Positions 36,100-46,770 of a stretch of 64,000 nt of DNA are shown piece after piece (positions within the stretch are counted from its first letter, which is position 1; every line of letters starts with the position of its first letter). The notes below the pieces were generated by a model. That model saw only the letters and a list, made by a program, of their open reading frames with translations. It had not been told where the DNA came from and ran no database searches. The position numbers and the translations under genes are program-made. This DNA is from Epiperipatus broadwayi. Lineage: Eukaryota; Onychophora; Udeonychophora; Euonychophora; Peripatidae. The stretch covers positions 126,001-190,000 of the forward strand of contig JAQFVV010012446.1 in assembly GCA_028023455.1 (NCBI GenBank). The letters are read 5' to 3'.

Positions 36100-36650
36100 A
36101 CAGTAGTCTGTCCAATAGACAGGTCCAGAGAGTAGTCACTACATCAGTTCATCCATTCTTCCATTCCATTCTCTTCCATACCCATTTCCTCTATTTCACA
36201 TAAGCTGTTCCATCTCATATCATCCAATAATGTCAATCTCTTCCATCTTTTCTTTTATTTCCACCCACCATTTCCTCCAAAACATCTTTCATTAAACTAT
36301 AATCTCTTCTTAATATATGTCCAATCCAGTTTCTCTTTCTTTCTCTCTCTCTCTCTCTCTTTCTCTTTCTCTCTCTCTGATATTTTCAATCAATCTTCTT
36401 TCCTCATTTACTCTTTTCAAAACTTCATTTGTTATTTTACTCGTCCAACTGATTTTTTCCATTTTTTTCCATGTCCACATCTCAAAAGTTTTCAATCGTT
36501 TCTTAATTCTATTACTCAATGTCCATGTCTCACAACCATACATTAATACACTCTACACATAACATTTAATTAATCTCTTCCTTAATTATCTTTCCATAGG
36601 TCCACAAAATATCTTCTTTCTTTTTACAAATGTCACCTTTGTCAATGCTA
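36100..36650 (-). pseudogene. LINE G: 3' fragment of an endonuclease-RT LINE
   Basis: Minus-strand translation gives TKVTFVKRKKI, then MYGCETWTLSNRIKKRLKTF, EMWTWKKMEKISWTSK and EVLKRVNEERRLIENIR, then after a repeat expansion NWIGHILRRDYSLMK. These are the post-RT C-terminal blocks (Y-G-x-E-T-W ... RRMEKISW ... IGHILRR) of animal non-LTR retrotransposons often annotated 'craniofacial development protein 2-like'. All RT and endonuclease motifs are missing. A CT-repeat has expanded inside the coding sequence. Confidence 0.85.
36331..36378. repeat. (CT)n microsatellite inside LINE G
   Basis: TTTCTCTTTCTTTCTCTCTC followed by further CT units. On the minus strand it adds Arg-Glu repeats to the LINE frame between ENIR and the IGHILRR block. 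Confidence 0.9.
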
Positions 36651-37316
36651 TTCTATTATTGAATATAATAAATAAAAATTAATTTTTTAAACAATATATT
36701 ATATTATTTTATTAATTTACATTAAAATGAATTAATAATATTTAAAGATTCTTTACAGGCTTCTATTTACTGAGTTTGAACACATAACCTATAACATCAC
36801 AATTACATATTAGAAAGTAACCTAAATTTAATTTTTTTTAAATAGTTACATTTAAAACCCTACCTAAATTACCTGTACCAAATATGGATCTGTAATCTAT
36901 GGACCTTTACCTTCAGTGATCATTATTTTACCACTGCAGCAAACTATTCAAGGAATGGATATACACTGATGAATATGTCATGAAACATTATAAACAAGTT
37001 ATGTAGTATCACTTTGAGATAAATTTGTGAAAACCAGACATGGAAAACTTTTTAAAATCTAGCACCAGAAATCTTTAGCTGGGTGTAAATGCTAGAATAC
37101 TGTATAGTTTAATAATAAATTGAAAGGTTGCTAGTCTTTCACCTGCGCCTACTGTTGTTTCTCAGACAACCAATCAGATGTTACGGTCTGAAAAGTGATC
37201 AGGCTTTGACATATGATAGAGATTTTGATAAGAAAAGGATGATACCTCTTCTCTTTACTTAACTTTATATATATATGCTTGAAAGCATGAAGATATAAAC
37301 ATATTCATTTATTATA

Positions 37317-38165
37317 CTGACCAACAATACAATTGATATTTCAGAGATTTTGCTACATATTGCTTTATTATATTGTTTATTTCATCATCATAATGTACAG
37401 TTGTATAATTTTATTTAAAGTTAGTTGTAGAGTTATACTGACCAACATTAAATAGTCTGTTATTTATATAATGCACATCGTGTATGTAATATTATAACAA
37501 AGGAACAAACCTCGGGTAATGTGCTTTTACAAATTTACATGCACTCCAATGTAAATTCATAAAAGCATGTGACTGAAGGTTTGGTCCTTCTTTATAATAT
37601 TACATGTGTAATCTGTGCTATCTAAATAATAGACTATTTATTTACAGTAAATGGAAAATTTACTTTGGATTTCTAATTGCAGACTGTTAATGTAAGATTC
37701 TCTCTCTTTCTTTCCTGCCACAGAATGAATGAGTTTGTACAATACAATTAATAATTTATAATTCAGGTACATAATAAATTAAAGCTCTGATTTCAGCATG
37801 GTGATAATGAGCAAAGATTGGCTTATATATAGATAAATTCTGAACATGAACATAAACTTACACTTTTCAATCTAATGCTCACATGTGAGTGCATATAAAT
37901 TCATAAAAGTGCGTGACTGGAGGTTTGTTTCTTCTTTATAATAACCAACATTAAATTAAATATTTCAGAAACATGTTGGTACATATTGCTTTTATTTATT
38001 ATTTCATTATCATAATGCACAATATGTTATTTTATTTAAAGTTAGCTATAAAATTATACTGACCAACAATAAATTAAGTATATCAAAAATATGTTGTTAC
38101 ATTTGTTTTTATTTAGTGTTTATTTTAGTATCATAATGTACAGTTTTGTAATTTTATTTTAGTTT
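37317..38165. repeat. ~115-bp satellite, about four units
   Basis: Units begin ACTGACCAACA at about 37,317, 37,437, (ATAACCAACA) 37,943 and 38,055. They share ATTTCAGA, TGTTGNTACAT, TTATTTCATYATCATAATG and TTTATTTAAAGTTAG. The second unit is interrupted by a palindromic element. Confidence 0.75.
37450..37640. mobile_element. Palindromic foldback inserted in satellite
   Basis: AATAGTCTGTTATTTA...AATATTATAACAAAGGAACA on the left is the approximate reverse complement of ...GTCCTTCTTTATAATATTAC ... AAATAATAGACTATT on the right; the centre is near 37,547. Arms are about 95 bp. A half copy occurs at 37,873-37,943 (CATAAAAGTGCGTGACTGGA, GGTTTGTTTCTTCTTTATAA). Confidence 0.75.
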
Positions 38166-38548
38166 TTTAACACAGCCATATGTATATGGAATTAAAGGGG
38201 GCAAATTTTCTACCTCAGGTTATGGACAAAAACAGCACTTTGTATGTAGAAAAAAATGATCAAAAATAGAATCAATCTATAAAAAGTGAAACTACTTATT
38301 CAGCAATTGATGTTTATTTACTTAGTTGTGACTAGTAAAAATTCAAAGCGAAAATTAATAATATCAACCAGATAAATTATGTCATTAATATTTATTAGAT
38401 TAATAATTAATTATTTGAGGGTAGAGATAAAATCTCTCTTTTAATCACCTTATTTTTCCCACAATTAAATAGAAGTTAATAAATGTAAATGTGAAACTAG
38501 CATAGACTAATAATCCATAATTAAAAGAAGAAAAACATCTCTTTAAGC

Positions 38549-38907
38549 CAGGGGTGGGCAAATAGCAGCCCGAGGGCCACATACACCCTGCTTAGAGTTT
38601 TTATGTGGCCCACCAAGACAATCAGAGGATGGATGGTCATATAAATACACATGTGCAGTGTAGATGTGATGTGCAGTGAAACCATGAACCCTCTGAAAAT
38701 GTAAAATCGGTGATGAATGTCATGTGTTTAATGAAGAATGGTTAAACAAATATTTCTTTGGTAATACAGGGAATGAAGCAGTGTGTTTATTGTGTCATGA
38801 AAAAAAGGTGTGGCCCTCCACCTAACATCTGCTTCTACAAAGTGGCCCCCGATGCAACCCTCTGTCAACCTCTGCAGCCCCTGAGCCAAAACAACTGCCC
38901 ACCCCTG
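38549..38907 (+). mobile_element. hAT deletion derivative with BED-finger relic
   Basis: Ends CAGGGGTGGGCAAATAG and ...ACTGCCCACCCCTG, with exact 8-bp duplications CTTTAAGC at 38,541-38,548 and 38,908-38,915. Unlike a simple MITE, 38,713-38,808 (+) still encodes VFNEEWLNKYFFGNTGNEAV then CLLCHEK. This is the N-terminal zinc-finger region of GTF2IRD2/ZBED5-type hAT transposases (family pattern: x-EEW-x-x-KYFF ... C-x2-C). It is therefore an internal deletion of an autonomous element. Not functional alone. Confidence 0.85.
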
Positions 38908-38988
38908 CTTTAAGCCAAGGACAAGTACTTTTTGTTTAACATACTGGCTGCTATTTATTCATAATTTGAGGGAGAATAGTTTTCATCT

Positions 38989-38990
<2 letters not shown>

Positions 38991-39043
<53 letters not shown>
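38991..39043. repeat. (TA)n microsatellite
   Basis: About 25 TA units immediately upstream of the hammerhead foldback region. Confidence 0.95.
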
Positions 39044-39047
<4 letters not shown>

Positions 39048-39097
39048 TAAGTCAGATGTCACATGACATATATAGCTTGCAATTACCAATATGTAAA

Positions 39098-39480
39098 CTT
39101 AAGAGCATGCTAACACTCTAAACAAGCTTTTTTTTTTTATTATGATAAATGCTACTACAAGAGAAGGCATTCAAATCATCTTTATCTTAGATTGTCCTCA
39201 TCCCCAGATCGGTTTTTCAGTTAGAGAGCTGAGTTTAAAGACATGCAGATGTCTAAAGGTTTAGATCTTCTTCTTAAGAATTATCTTTTAGATAAATGCT
39301 TAGCTTAAGTTGGTTTTTTGAATCTAATGTTCCAACTCCTCACTGAAGAGACCCATAGGTCGAAACCGGTCTGGGGATGGGGACAATTTAAGATAAAGAT
39401 GATTTGAATGCCTTCTCTTATAGTAGCATTTATCATAATAAAAAAAAAGCTTGTTTAGAGCATTTGCATGCTCTTAAATT
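39098..39480 (+). mobile_element. Hammerhead foldback element, copy 2 (best preserved)
   Basis: Left arm 39,098-39,216 and right arm 39,361-39,480 are near-perfect reverse complements (about 118 bp, e.g. GAGAAGGCATTCAAATCATC). The ~145-bp loop has a conserved hairpin AGACATGCAGATGTCT (39,239-39,254), and a hammerhead ribozyme spans the loop/right-arm border. Copies occur at 3.36 kb and 49.63 kb. Hammerheads are known in Penelope-like retroelements and metazoan retrozymes, so a non-autonomous member of one of these is the best guess. No ORF. Confidence 0.85.
39337..39377 (+). ncRNA. Type I hammerhead ribozyme (predicted)
   Basis: In order: stem I 5' strand TCCTCA (39,337-39,342); core CTGAAGA (39,343-39,349); stem II GACC-CATA-GGTC (39,350-39,361), perfectly paired; core GAAA (39,362-39,365); CCGG-TC (39,366-39,371), giving a minimal stem III and the GUC cleavage triplet; stem I 3' strand TGGGGA (39,372-39,377), pairing with TCCTCA using one G-U wobble. 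All invariant CUGANGA/GAAA/GUC positions are present. Predicted cleavage is after C39,371. The very short stem III is typical of Penelope-associated hammerheads. Confidence 0.8.
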
Positions 39481-41604
39481 TATATATATATATATATATT
39501 ATAACGGTCGGGGATGAATGATGAAATATCCAGTCTTACCGCATCTGCCGACAGAGCGCCACTAGGCTACTTTGAACCTAGAAAATTTATAAAGTCAACA
39601 GATACGTGCTGTTAAGACCGCAACCGCCAGCCCAAGTCACTAGCTCAAGTAGATGCAGAAACTTATATATTTATTAAAAATATATTTTTAATAATAAAGA
39701 ATAAAAAAAGCAAGCACTGGCTGTATTAATAACACAAAAAAAGATTTTATTTACGTATATAATTAATAACGCACAAACTTAAAAAAATAATTTTTATAAC
39801 AAAAGAAGAAAGTTGTTTTATTCTGTTTCATTAGTTATTATTTTATTTGTTTTTAACTTTTATTCTTAATCTTAGAAATGTTGAGTATAGATGAGCTACC
39901 TAGACACACTCACAAATTTTCAAATCACTTGACTCCAGACAAAATCCGCAGCCACACCAATACTCGCTTCCAGATATATATCAGCAACCAATGCAATGTG
40001 AACATGTTAGCATAGAATCACATCGACAGGAATGTGCGTCTGAACAGTGTGATATTATTGGAGAAAACATGGCCTTCATCCCGCAGGAATGTGCATCTGT
40101 CGGGCGAAGAAAACATGCATATAAACTAATAAAAAGAAATGCTATATATAGATGGGAGAGTGGTCTTATCTTGCCGACTTATCTTCTCAATCCATAGAAC
40201 TGGAATGGGTCAATGGCACATGAAATACATCTGCGATCCATTTCAACAATATGACTACCTCTTTCGGGTCATGCATTCTATTGGACTTGTTGCCCTAGGT
40301 GCTAACACACTTCACATTACATTGATATAAACGTCTATATATCTCTCCACCAGCATTGACACAACTACGAAACAAATAGAAATCAAAACCCTCTTTAAAA
40401 GTAACATATTTAAACTAGTCTAGCAGCCATCTATACTCAACTAACATTTAAATCATTTTATTAATTTAATAAAAATAAAATATTTAGTTTACAGTTTTAA
40501 AATCATTTAAAAATGAGTATTATATTTAACTTATTTTCTTACTACAAATATTATTTAACCTACTTTTCTTTTTTAATTCAATCATGCACAAATAACGGTA
40601 AGTATTTTCATCTTTAAATTCGTTTGCAATAGCAAACCCCTGCCCCATTACAAACAGATATTAATTAAACATGTATAATAAAAAAAAAAACAATATATAT
40701 TTTAAAAGATTATGTTAATTTTTGATCAGAGTTTAAAATGGCAAAGTTTATAAAAGATAAAGTTCAGGTTTGTTCAGGAAAGAAAGTTTATAGTTCATTT
40801 TTAGAAACAAATAAAGTTCGAAGATTTTAAATTTAAGAGTTTATATTTCATATTTCAATTATTTATGAATTATACTTTCCTTTGTCTGAGCTCGTTCCTT
40901 CATGATGAAGATCTATGAAGACTTATGATGATTTCTGAAGATGTTTTATGAAGACAGTTCCAGTGGTTCGATCCGGGAATAGGAAAGCTACCTTCGGCCA
41001 GCCGCACCGAAGGAAGCCATTGATGCTGACTACATTCTTAGTGATGGTGACAATAGCTTTTTAAAAAATTTTCTGCTTTCAACAAAGACAATTGAATTTA
41101 AAGTTTTAATTTTCTGATTCTCTCCAACTAACAAATTATTGTTTTGGATTTTCCTTTTTATTGTCGTCAGGCACCTTATCTCTGGAATGCACGGATTCAT
41201 CAAACATATTTCATTATTTATATTTTATTGGTTAATTCAGTTTGTGGCCAAGTAGATTTTGGGTTTATGGCTAAGTAAATTTTTCCACTGAGGTCTGTGT
41301 CCGTATCTTTGGGCGGGAAAAGCAAGTCTTTTGTTTCTATTTCATAATCATTTTCTTTTCCATGATCATTTTGCCCTAAGGATCTGTTTGTAATTTTTCT
41401 TTTTAAGATTAAAAACTCTTCGCTATTATTAAAATCAAAAGGCTTTTTATTATATATTTTATTTAAAGATTAGAATCTTTGCTTCGATTCTATAATTTAT
41501 TTATTTTTTAAAGCTTATTTTAATATTTAAATCAATCTAACATATTAGTAAATTAATAATTCGTTATTTGTGCATTTTGACAATTTGTTTTTAATTCTGT
41601 ATTA

Positions 41605-43188
41605 CAGTGTTTCCCAACCTTTTTTGGCTCGCGTACCACTTTGTAGTACATCATGCTAAATTGTACCACTTCATAAAAATGATTGTATTTCATGAAATTT
41701 GTTATTGTGAGTGTGTCATTTTATTTGCATTATAAATATAGGGTGACCATGTATGTATTCACATCTCATAATGAGACAAATTACACTGAAACACGCCTAA
41801 ACGTCATGCCAGATTATAAACTCACTGAAATTATAAACGCACTGTAATATATTTATATGTATGCATTTGTTCAAAGTTTCATATTTTTTCCAAAATAATT
41901 TATTAAAGATTACATTATTACATTAAAGATTATTTGGTACATATTTTGTTCAAAGGGTTTTCTCATTCCTTCATTTGGTTTTCCCGAATTTGAGTCTGTT
42001 TTCTCTTTTTCGGAGCATCTTGCTATTGGTTGGGTCATGGAAAGGATAAATCCAGCATGTCCCAAGTCATGGTAAAAATAACCTCATGGGTTATCAGGCT
42101 ATCTCTTGTTCTTGTTTTCTTTATATTGTTCAGCATGAAGTTAATACGATTAAAATTTTGATGATTAAATACTAGCTTACATCTAGTAATCCACAATAGA
42201 TGATCAAGAATTAATGAGTCTAATTTCTGGGTATGATCCTTTTCTGATACATTCTTTAAAATTAAATAATTTAGATTGATTTGCCTTGATCTGACTCATT
42301 CTCTATCTAATATTTTGTCATGATTTCGTTTACTAACTAATAAATGGTTTTAATAAAAACACAAAATTATAAAAAAACAATTAGTATATTTTCTTATCAT
42401 AATCAAATATGTTTATAAAATAAATTTAATGACATAATTTTTTGAAATTTGGTTCAAAAGATGCGAGGTATATCCTTAAGTCTACAGCTGCATTCAATCT
42501 GTTTCGATGCTTATTTTTTAAAAAAATATATGAAGAAAAAGCTCTTTCTATTAATTCTGTACTAGTAAATGGTAATAATAATTTAAGAGCTTTCTCAAAA
42601 AGTTGTTCTTATTCTTTAATGTTTAACCAAAAATTAATTACTTGTAAAGTTCTGTCACGTGATAATTCTATTAAATTTTCTTTATCCTTTATCGATAATG
42701 ATGTAGCTTTTTCTAAATTTTCTGCATAGAAGGGGTTTGAAATCCAATTATCATTTGTGTTTTCGGGTTTTGGAAAATATCTCATGAAAGACGTTTTTAA
42801 TGCTGTTAAATGTGCTATTATATTTTCTCGTATATTTTGAGACAGACTAACCTTATTTTCAAACAAAAAAATATGTAGAGTTACGAATACTTCCAGTTGA
42901 TTGTTTTCGATGCTTATATATATTACTGTTTCCAAAAATCTAATTTCTTAATCATACTTTCAATTTTATCATTAACATTAAAGATCGTTATCGACTGTAC
43001 ATATTACAACTTTACTGTATAATATTATTAATTAAAATAATTTTTATGAATTATAGGGAAAAACGTTTCTATATTTTTATGATTTAATTTTTTTTATATA
43101 TCTGCCATTATTGATTATTTTACGTGTCCCACCAACCAGCAACTCGCGTACCACCAGTGGTATGCATAACACAGGTTGAGAAACACTG
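41605..43188 (-). mobile_element. hAT transposon (ZBED5/FAM200-like), 1.58 kb
   Basis: The TIRs CAGTGTTTCCCAACCTTTTT and (other end, reversed) CAGTGTTTCTCAACCTGTGT are flanked by exact 8-bp CTGTATTA at 41,597-41,604 and 43,189-43,196. GTACCAC words recur next to both ends as likely transposase-binding sites. A decayed transposase 3' half is on the minus strand; the 5' half is deleted. Inserted in LTR-like segment A. Confidence 0.9.
42445..42935 (-). pseudogene. hAT transposase C-terminal half (ZBED5/FAM200-like), decayed
   Basis: The open part 42,935-42,609 encodes LKTSFMRYFPKPENTNDNWI, SNPF, then IELSRDRTLQVINFW. These correspond to the F-x-x-YFP ... W-I-x-x-PF ... L-x-x-D-x-L-x-x-F-W blocks of domesticated and active ZBED5/FAM200/SCAND3-type hAT transposases. 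Downstream in the same direction, 42,600-42,445 gives LPFTSTELIERAFS then a frame break and degraded DLR/F-E-P-N-F, the C-terminal dimerisation region (family block LLPFTSTYLCE-x-x-FS). The N-terminal BED finger and first catalytic residues are missing. Non-functional. Confidence 0.75.
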
Positions 43189-43249
43189 CTGTATTAGATA
43201 AAAAAAGTTACTATTAAAATTTGAATGTAACATATATATATATCTCGTT

Positions 43250-43252
<3 letters not shown>

Positions 43253-43280
<28 letters not shown>
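43253..43280. repeat. (AT)n spacer between LTR-like segments A and B
   Basis: Pure AT repeat joining ...CGTTACA and TGTAACG...; presumably the remains of the original microsatellite target. Confidence 0.9.
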
Positions 43281-43283
<3 letters not shown>

Positions 43284-45429
43284 AACGGGCACATACGTAC
43301 GTTACATTATTTTTTATTAGTAAACATAAAAAAAAAAGTTCGCCAATAAAAATTTCTTTTTTTAAGAATTAACAACTGAAAATTAAAAAATCGTCTTAAA
43401 CTCGCATATATATAAAATCGCACATATAAATAATTAAAATAAAACTTTATTAAAAAAAGAGTAGTTTAAAACTAAATTTTCAGAAAAGATTTAGAGATAA
43501 AAATATATGTTTATCTTTAAAAACACATTAATTAATCAGAAATGGAAATGACTGTTTTAATTAGTTAAATGTAAACCAGCCTTGGGCATTTAAATGTAAA
43601 AACATCGGTCAGATAGGAAAACAATAGAAACTTTTAGCAAATAAGAAGAAATCCCTATGGAATCGGACCTCAGTAAAAGGACCATCACATCGATGACGTA
43701 ATGTAAATTCAATCCTTCAAATTAATATAAAAGGACAAGTTTGAAAATTATTGGGATTTAATTATTATTACGATGTGACTATATGTATTAGTACGGAGTT
43801 GGAGGTGAAGGGATTGAAAGACGCACTTTCAATTCCTTCAGCTGTTAAAGAAAAGGGAGTGAAAATCATTTTCTACATTGAGGACCAACTAAACTAAAAA
43901 ACCTCCGAATGAATAAATAAAACAACGGCTAAATGGACACCAATCTTTTTAGGACGGCGTGGGAATTCACATTCAAACGGCAAGAAACATATAAAGATGA
44001 ACTGTTTAAAAAACCGTAAGAACTTTATAATTTATGAACATTAAATTAAAAACTTTCCTATCTGACCAATGTAAATTAATATTAATAATGTTATTTGATA
44101 TTTTTTTTTAGTTAAAATCATTTCCATTTATTTATTTTTTGTTCTTTAAGTTTTATCATGATTTTTGTTTTTCGTTAAATTAATTCTATAAATGTTAAAC
44201 TTAAGTTGGGCGTGAATGGCTGTATAGATTTGTAAAGTTATATTAGGGGAGGGTAATCTTAGGTTATTTGTGTCATAGTTGAATTGGGTCAATGGATGGG
44301 ATATATGGGTGTGATTAGTAGATGTAATATCAGATTCACTACGGGCAGAATCGTTTCATATGCCGCACTCACCCATTTGCCTATGGAAGGAATTATAAGA
44401 TGGAGAACGCAGTTTCTTTCTATGGAATTTTTTTTATTGCTCTTCTTGTCAGATAGAGGTCATATTCCTATTTGACGAGAGGCAATTTCTTCTCTTAACT
44501 TTTTGGTGCTGCGTATTTCGTATTACATTGAATGCATCGATATATCAGATAAATTGACACCAGTTTTGGCTGCAAACCTTTAGCCTAAGGTTAAATAGGG
44601 ATAGAATGTTTTATTTTCAAATGCAAATCTATGTAGTCTATTCATACTCGACACTAAATAAAAATGCATTAAATTTAAGTTGTTTATAGACGCTTGCATG
44701 GATTGGTTATCGGTTAAGTATGTTTTGGGTTTTCATATTTGATCAAAATATATAGACATTCGATAAATAATGATACCTTACGGTGAGTATCTAAAATGTA
44801 TTTATTCAGATGTCTTTTAAGTTATTGGTGACAATGCAAGTATCTTATGGTGAATATTATTGGGTTACTTATAAATTTCCCTCTGCAATTGTCAGTATCA
44901 ATGATTTTATATTTTGATCGTTTATGTTTATTTTGAAATGTTTTTAACCGTTGTAATCTATGTAACCGATCTATACTCAACATTAATAAAACAAATTTTT
45001 ATAATTCCATCTGTGCGAACTTAATTAAAATGTAAACTTATAATATAATCGAAATTAAAATGTAAATTAAAATCTAAAGTAAAGTTAAAAATAATGTTAA
45101 ATGTTAAATTGTAAACTGATACTAAAACAATTTTCAATCTTATATATATGTGCATAAATAAATGTTTGTATGCTAATTACTGGCAGTGGCTTATTTTATT
45201 TATTTTTTAATATTGAAATATAATTAGATAAGATATTATATTATTAAATCTCTGCTACTCCCTGAGCTAGTGACTTGGGCTAACGACTGGAATCAAAATT
45301 TAAAAAAAAAAAAAAAAAATTTTTTTTGACTTACGTATCTGCCTACTTTATAAATTTTTCTAGGTTCAAATGCCTAGATGGCGCCCTGTAGTGCAGTTTA
45401 TGTAAGTCTGTTTTCTCCAGATCGTTACA
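43281..45429 (+). mobile_element. LTR-like segment B (2.15 kb)
   Basis: Begins TGTAACGGGCACATAC and ends AGATCGTTACA: TG...CA ends with a 7-bp inverted terminus (TGTAACG/CGTTACA), as in many LTRs. It sits in (AT)n like Gypsy-type elements that target ATAT. About 440 bp in, TGACGTAA (43,694) and TATAAAAG (43,726) resemble a CRE and TATA box of a U3 promoter. No gag-pol follows, so it would be a solo LTR; a TIR element is the alternative. Open frame 44,284-44,475 is unassigned. A long A/T homopolymer lies at 45,302-45,327. Confidence 0.5.
43694..43733 (+). promoter_or_regulatory. CRE-like and TATA-like motifs in segment B
   Basis: GATGACGTAATG followed 25 bp later by AATATAAAAGGAC. Spacing and strand suit an RNA polymerase II core promoter inside an LTR. 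Prediction only. Confidence 0.3.
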
Positions 45430-45443
45430 ATATATATATATAT

Positions 45444-46770
45444 TGTAATGAGATGGTGTGGGTGAAAGGTGGGTGGAAATATAGTTTGAAATGGATGATG
45501 GCAAAACCATCATCACTCCCAGTCCAATTAAAATGAAATATTTACAAAAAGTATCTATAAGTAGAATATATTTAATAAGAGCAACATGAGGTCAAAATCT
45601 CTGTGAGCATTGAGAGATCAGAAGCTAACTCAGAAGAGCAACTATAAGCATAATTATTTATCAACCAGCATTATAAAGTAAATATCAGTGAATATGAAGA
45701 GAACCATCCATCATCATGAATGATCAATAATTAAAATAAATCAGAATAAAATCAACAGTCCATCTTGTGGCTGGATTTGAGCAATAAAAATATAAATCAA
45801 CAGTCAACCTTGTGACTGGCTTGGAAATGGGTCTTCTTTAGACCAGGCTAACTATTGAGCCTTTGCCAGCTTGGGTAATTATTTAAACATAACTTGGATG
45901 CACCAGCTTAGTGCCCATCCATTAGAATATATAAGCAGAAAAATCCAAACAACAATGCTGGGACATTAAAATATGCTGATCATCATCAATTCTCAGGCCA
46001 CTTTACTGGCCAACTATAAACTTAAATTTTTAACAAGACTAAACTAAAATAAAATATAGTGCATGGGATTTAAAGAGTATCCTCTTTTGTTCCAACCAGG
46101 ATGATGATTGATCATCTCTGGATGCCCAAAGCATTAAATACACATCCCCATTTATCCATGTCCGAATCTAGCCCAGAGAACACAAGCTCTATTACTGTAT
46201 GTGACCAAGAGATGATGAAAACCATTTTTAACAATTAAATAAGTTTATTAATAACAATAAAAAAATAAATGATATTTAAGGTCTTATAAGGGTTCTGATT
46301 TTGAAAAGTATACATTGAGTTACATGATTAATAAATTAGGTTTACTTAAAACCCATTCAGCACACAGGCATGTGGCTTGATACAAAATTAGCATGTTTGA
46401 ATTAACATTTAATTTAGAAAAATGATCAAAATTTTACACATAAGTGTCTATCTGACATGCATTGTTATTTACAATACAATTGATATATATACGCACACAT
46501 ATATGTGCGTGAATTTTCTGATTTTGATTATAATACAAAATTTCAAAAGATCACATTGAGATTTAACATTTAAATTGTTACATTAATTTACAAAAAGTAT
46601 AATAAAATATATTCAAATTATTACTATGGTTTACATATATATATATATGTGCACAGATGCACGATTTATAATATATAATGAATATTCCATAAATGAATTG
46701 ACCTTTAATAAAAGGAAAATATTAAAATTTTACATATATGAATGTGCGTGTATATACGCAACTCATTACA
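45444..46770. mobile_element. LTR-like segment C (1.33 kb)
   Basis: Begins TGTAATGAG and ends CTCATTACA, a perfect 9-bp inverted terminus, again in AT repeats (ATATAT before; ATAATATTATAT after). It has no sequence similarity to A or B that I could see except the terminus style. No ORF with a recognised domain. Solo LTR or small TIR element. Confidence 0.45.

Larger units (their letters stand above)
39500..43252 (-). mobile_element. LTR-like segment A (inverted relative to B), hAT inserted
   Basis: Starts TATAACGGTC and ends CTCGTTACA, i.e. inverted TGTAACG-type ends, in (AT)n on both sides. Removing the hAT at 41,605-43,188 and its extra 8-bp duplication leaves about 2.16 kb, nearly the length of segment B. 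Its ends match B reversed: TGAACCTAGAAAATTTATAA near 39,573 against B's 45,345-45,370, GCCCAAGTCACTAGCTC near 39,630 against 45,265-45,281, and at the other end GTTACATT...TTTTAATAGTAA. Interiors are diverged. I read it as an old solo LTR in minus orientation. Scattered open frames such as 39,991-40,197 have no recognised domain. Confidence 0.5.

Noticed and set aside
39991-40330. Overlapping ORFs in segment A as retroelement genes
   Set aside because: No protease, RT, RNase H, integrase or zinc-knuckle motif could be seen.
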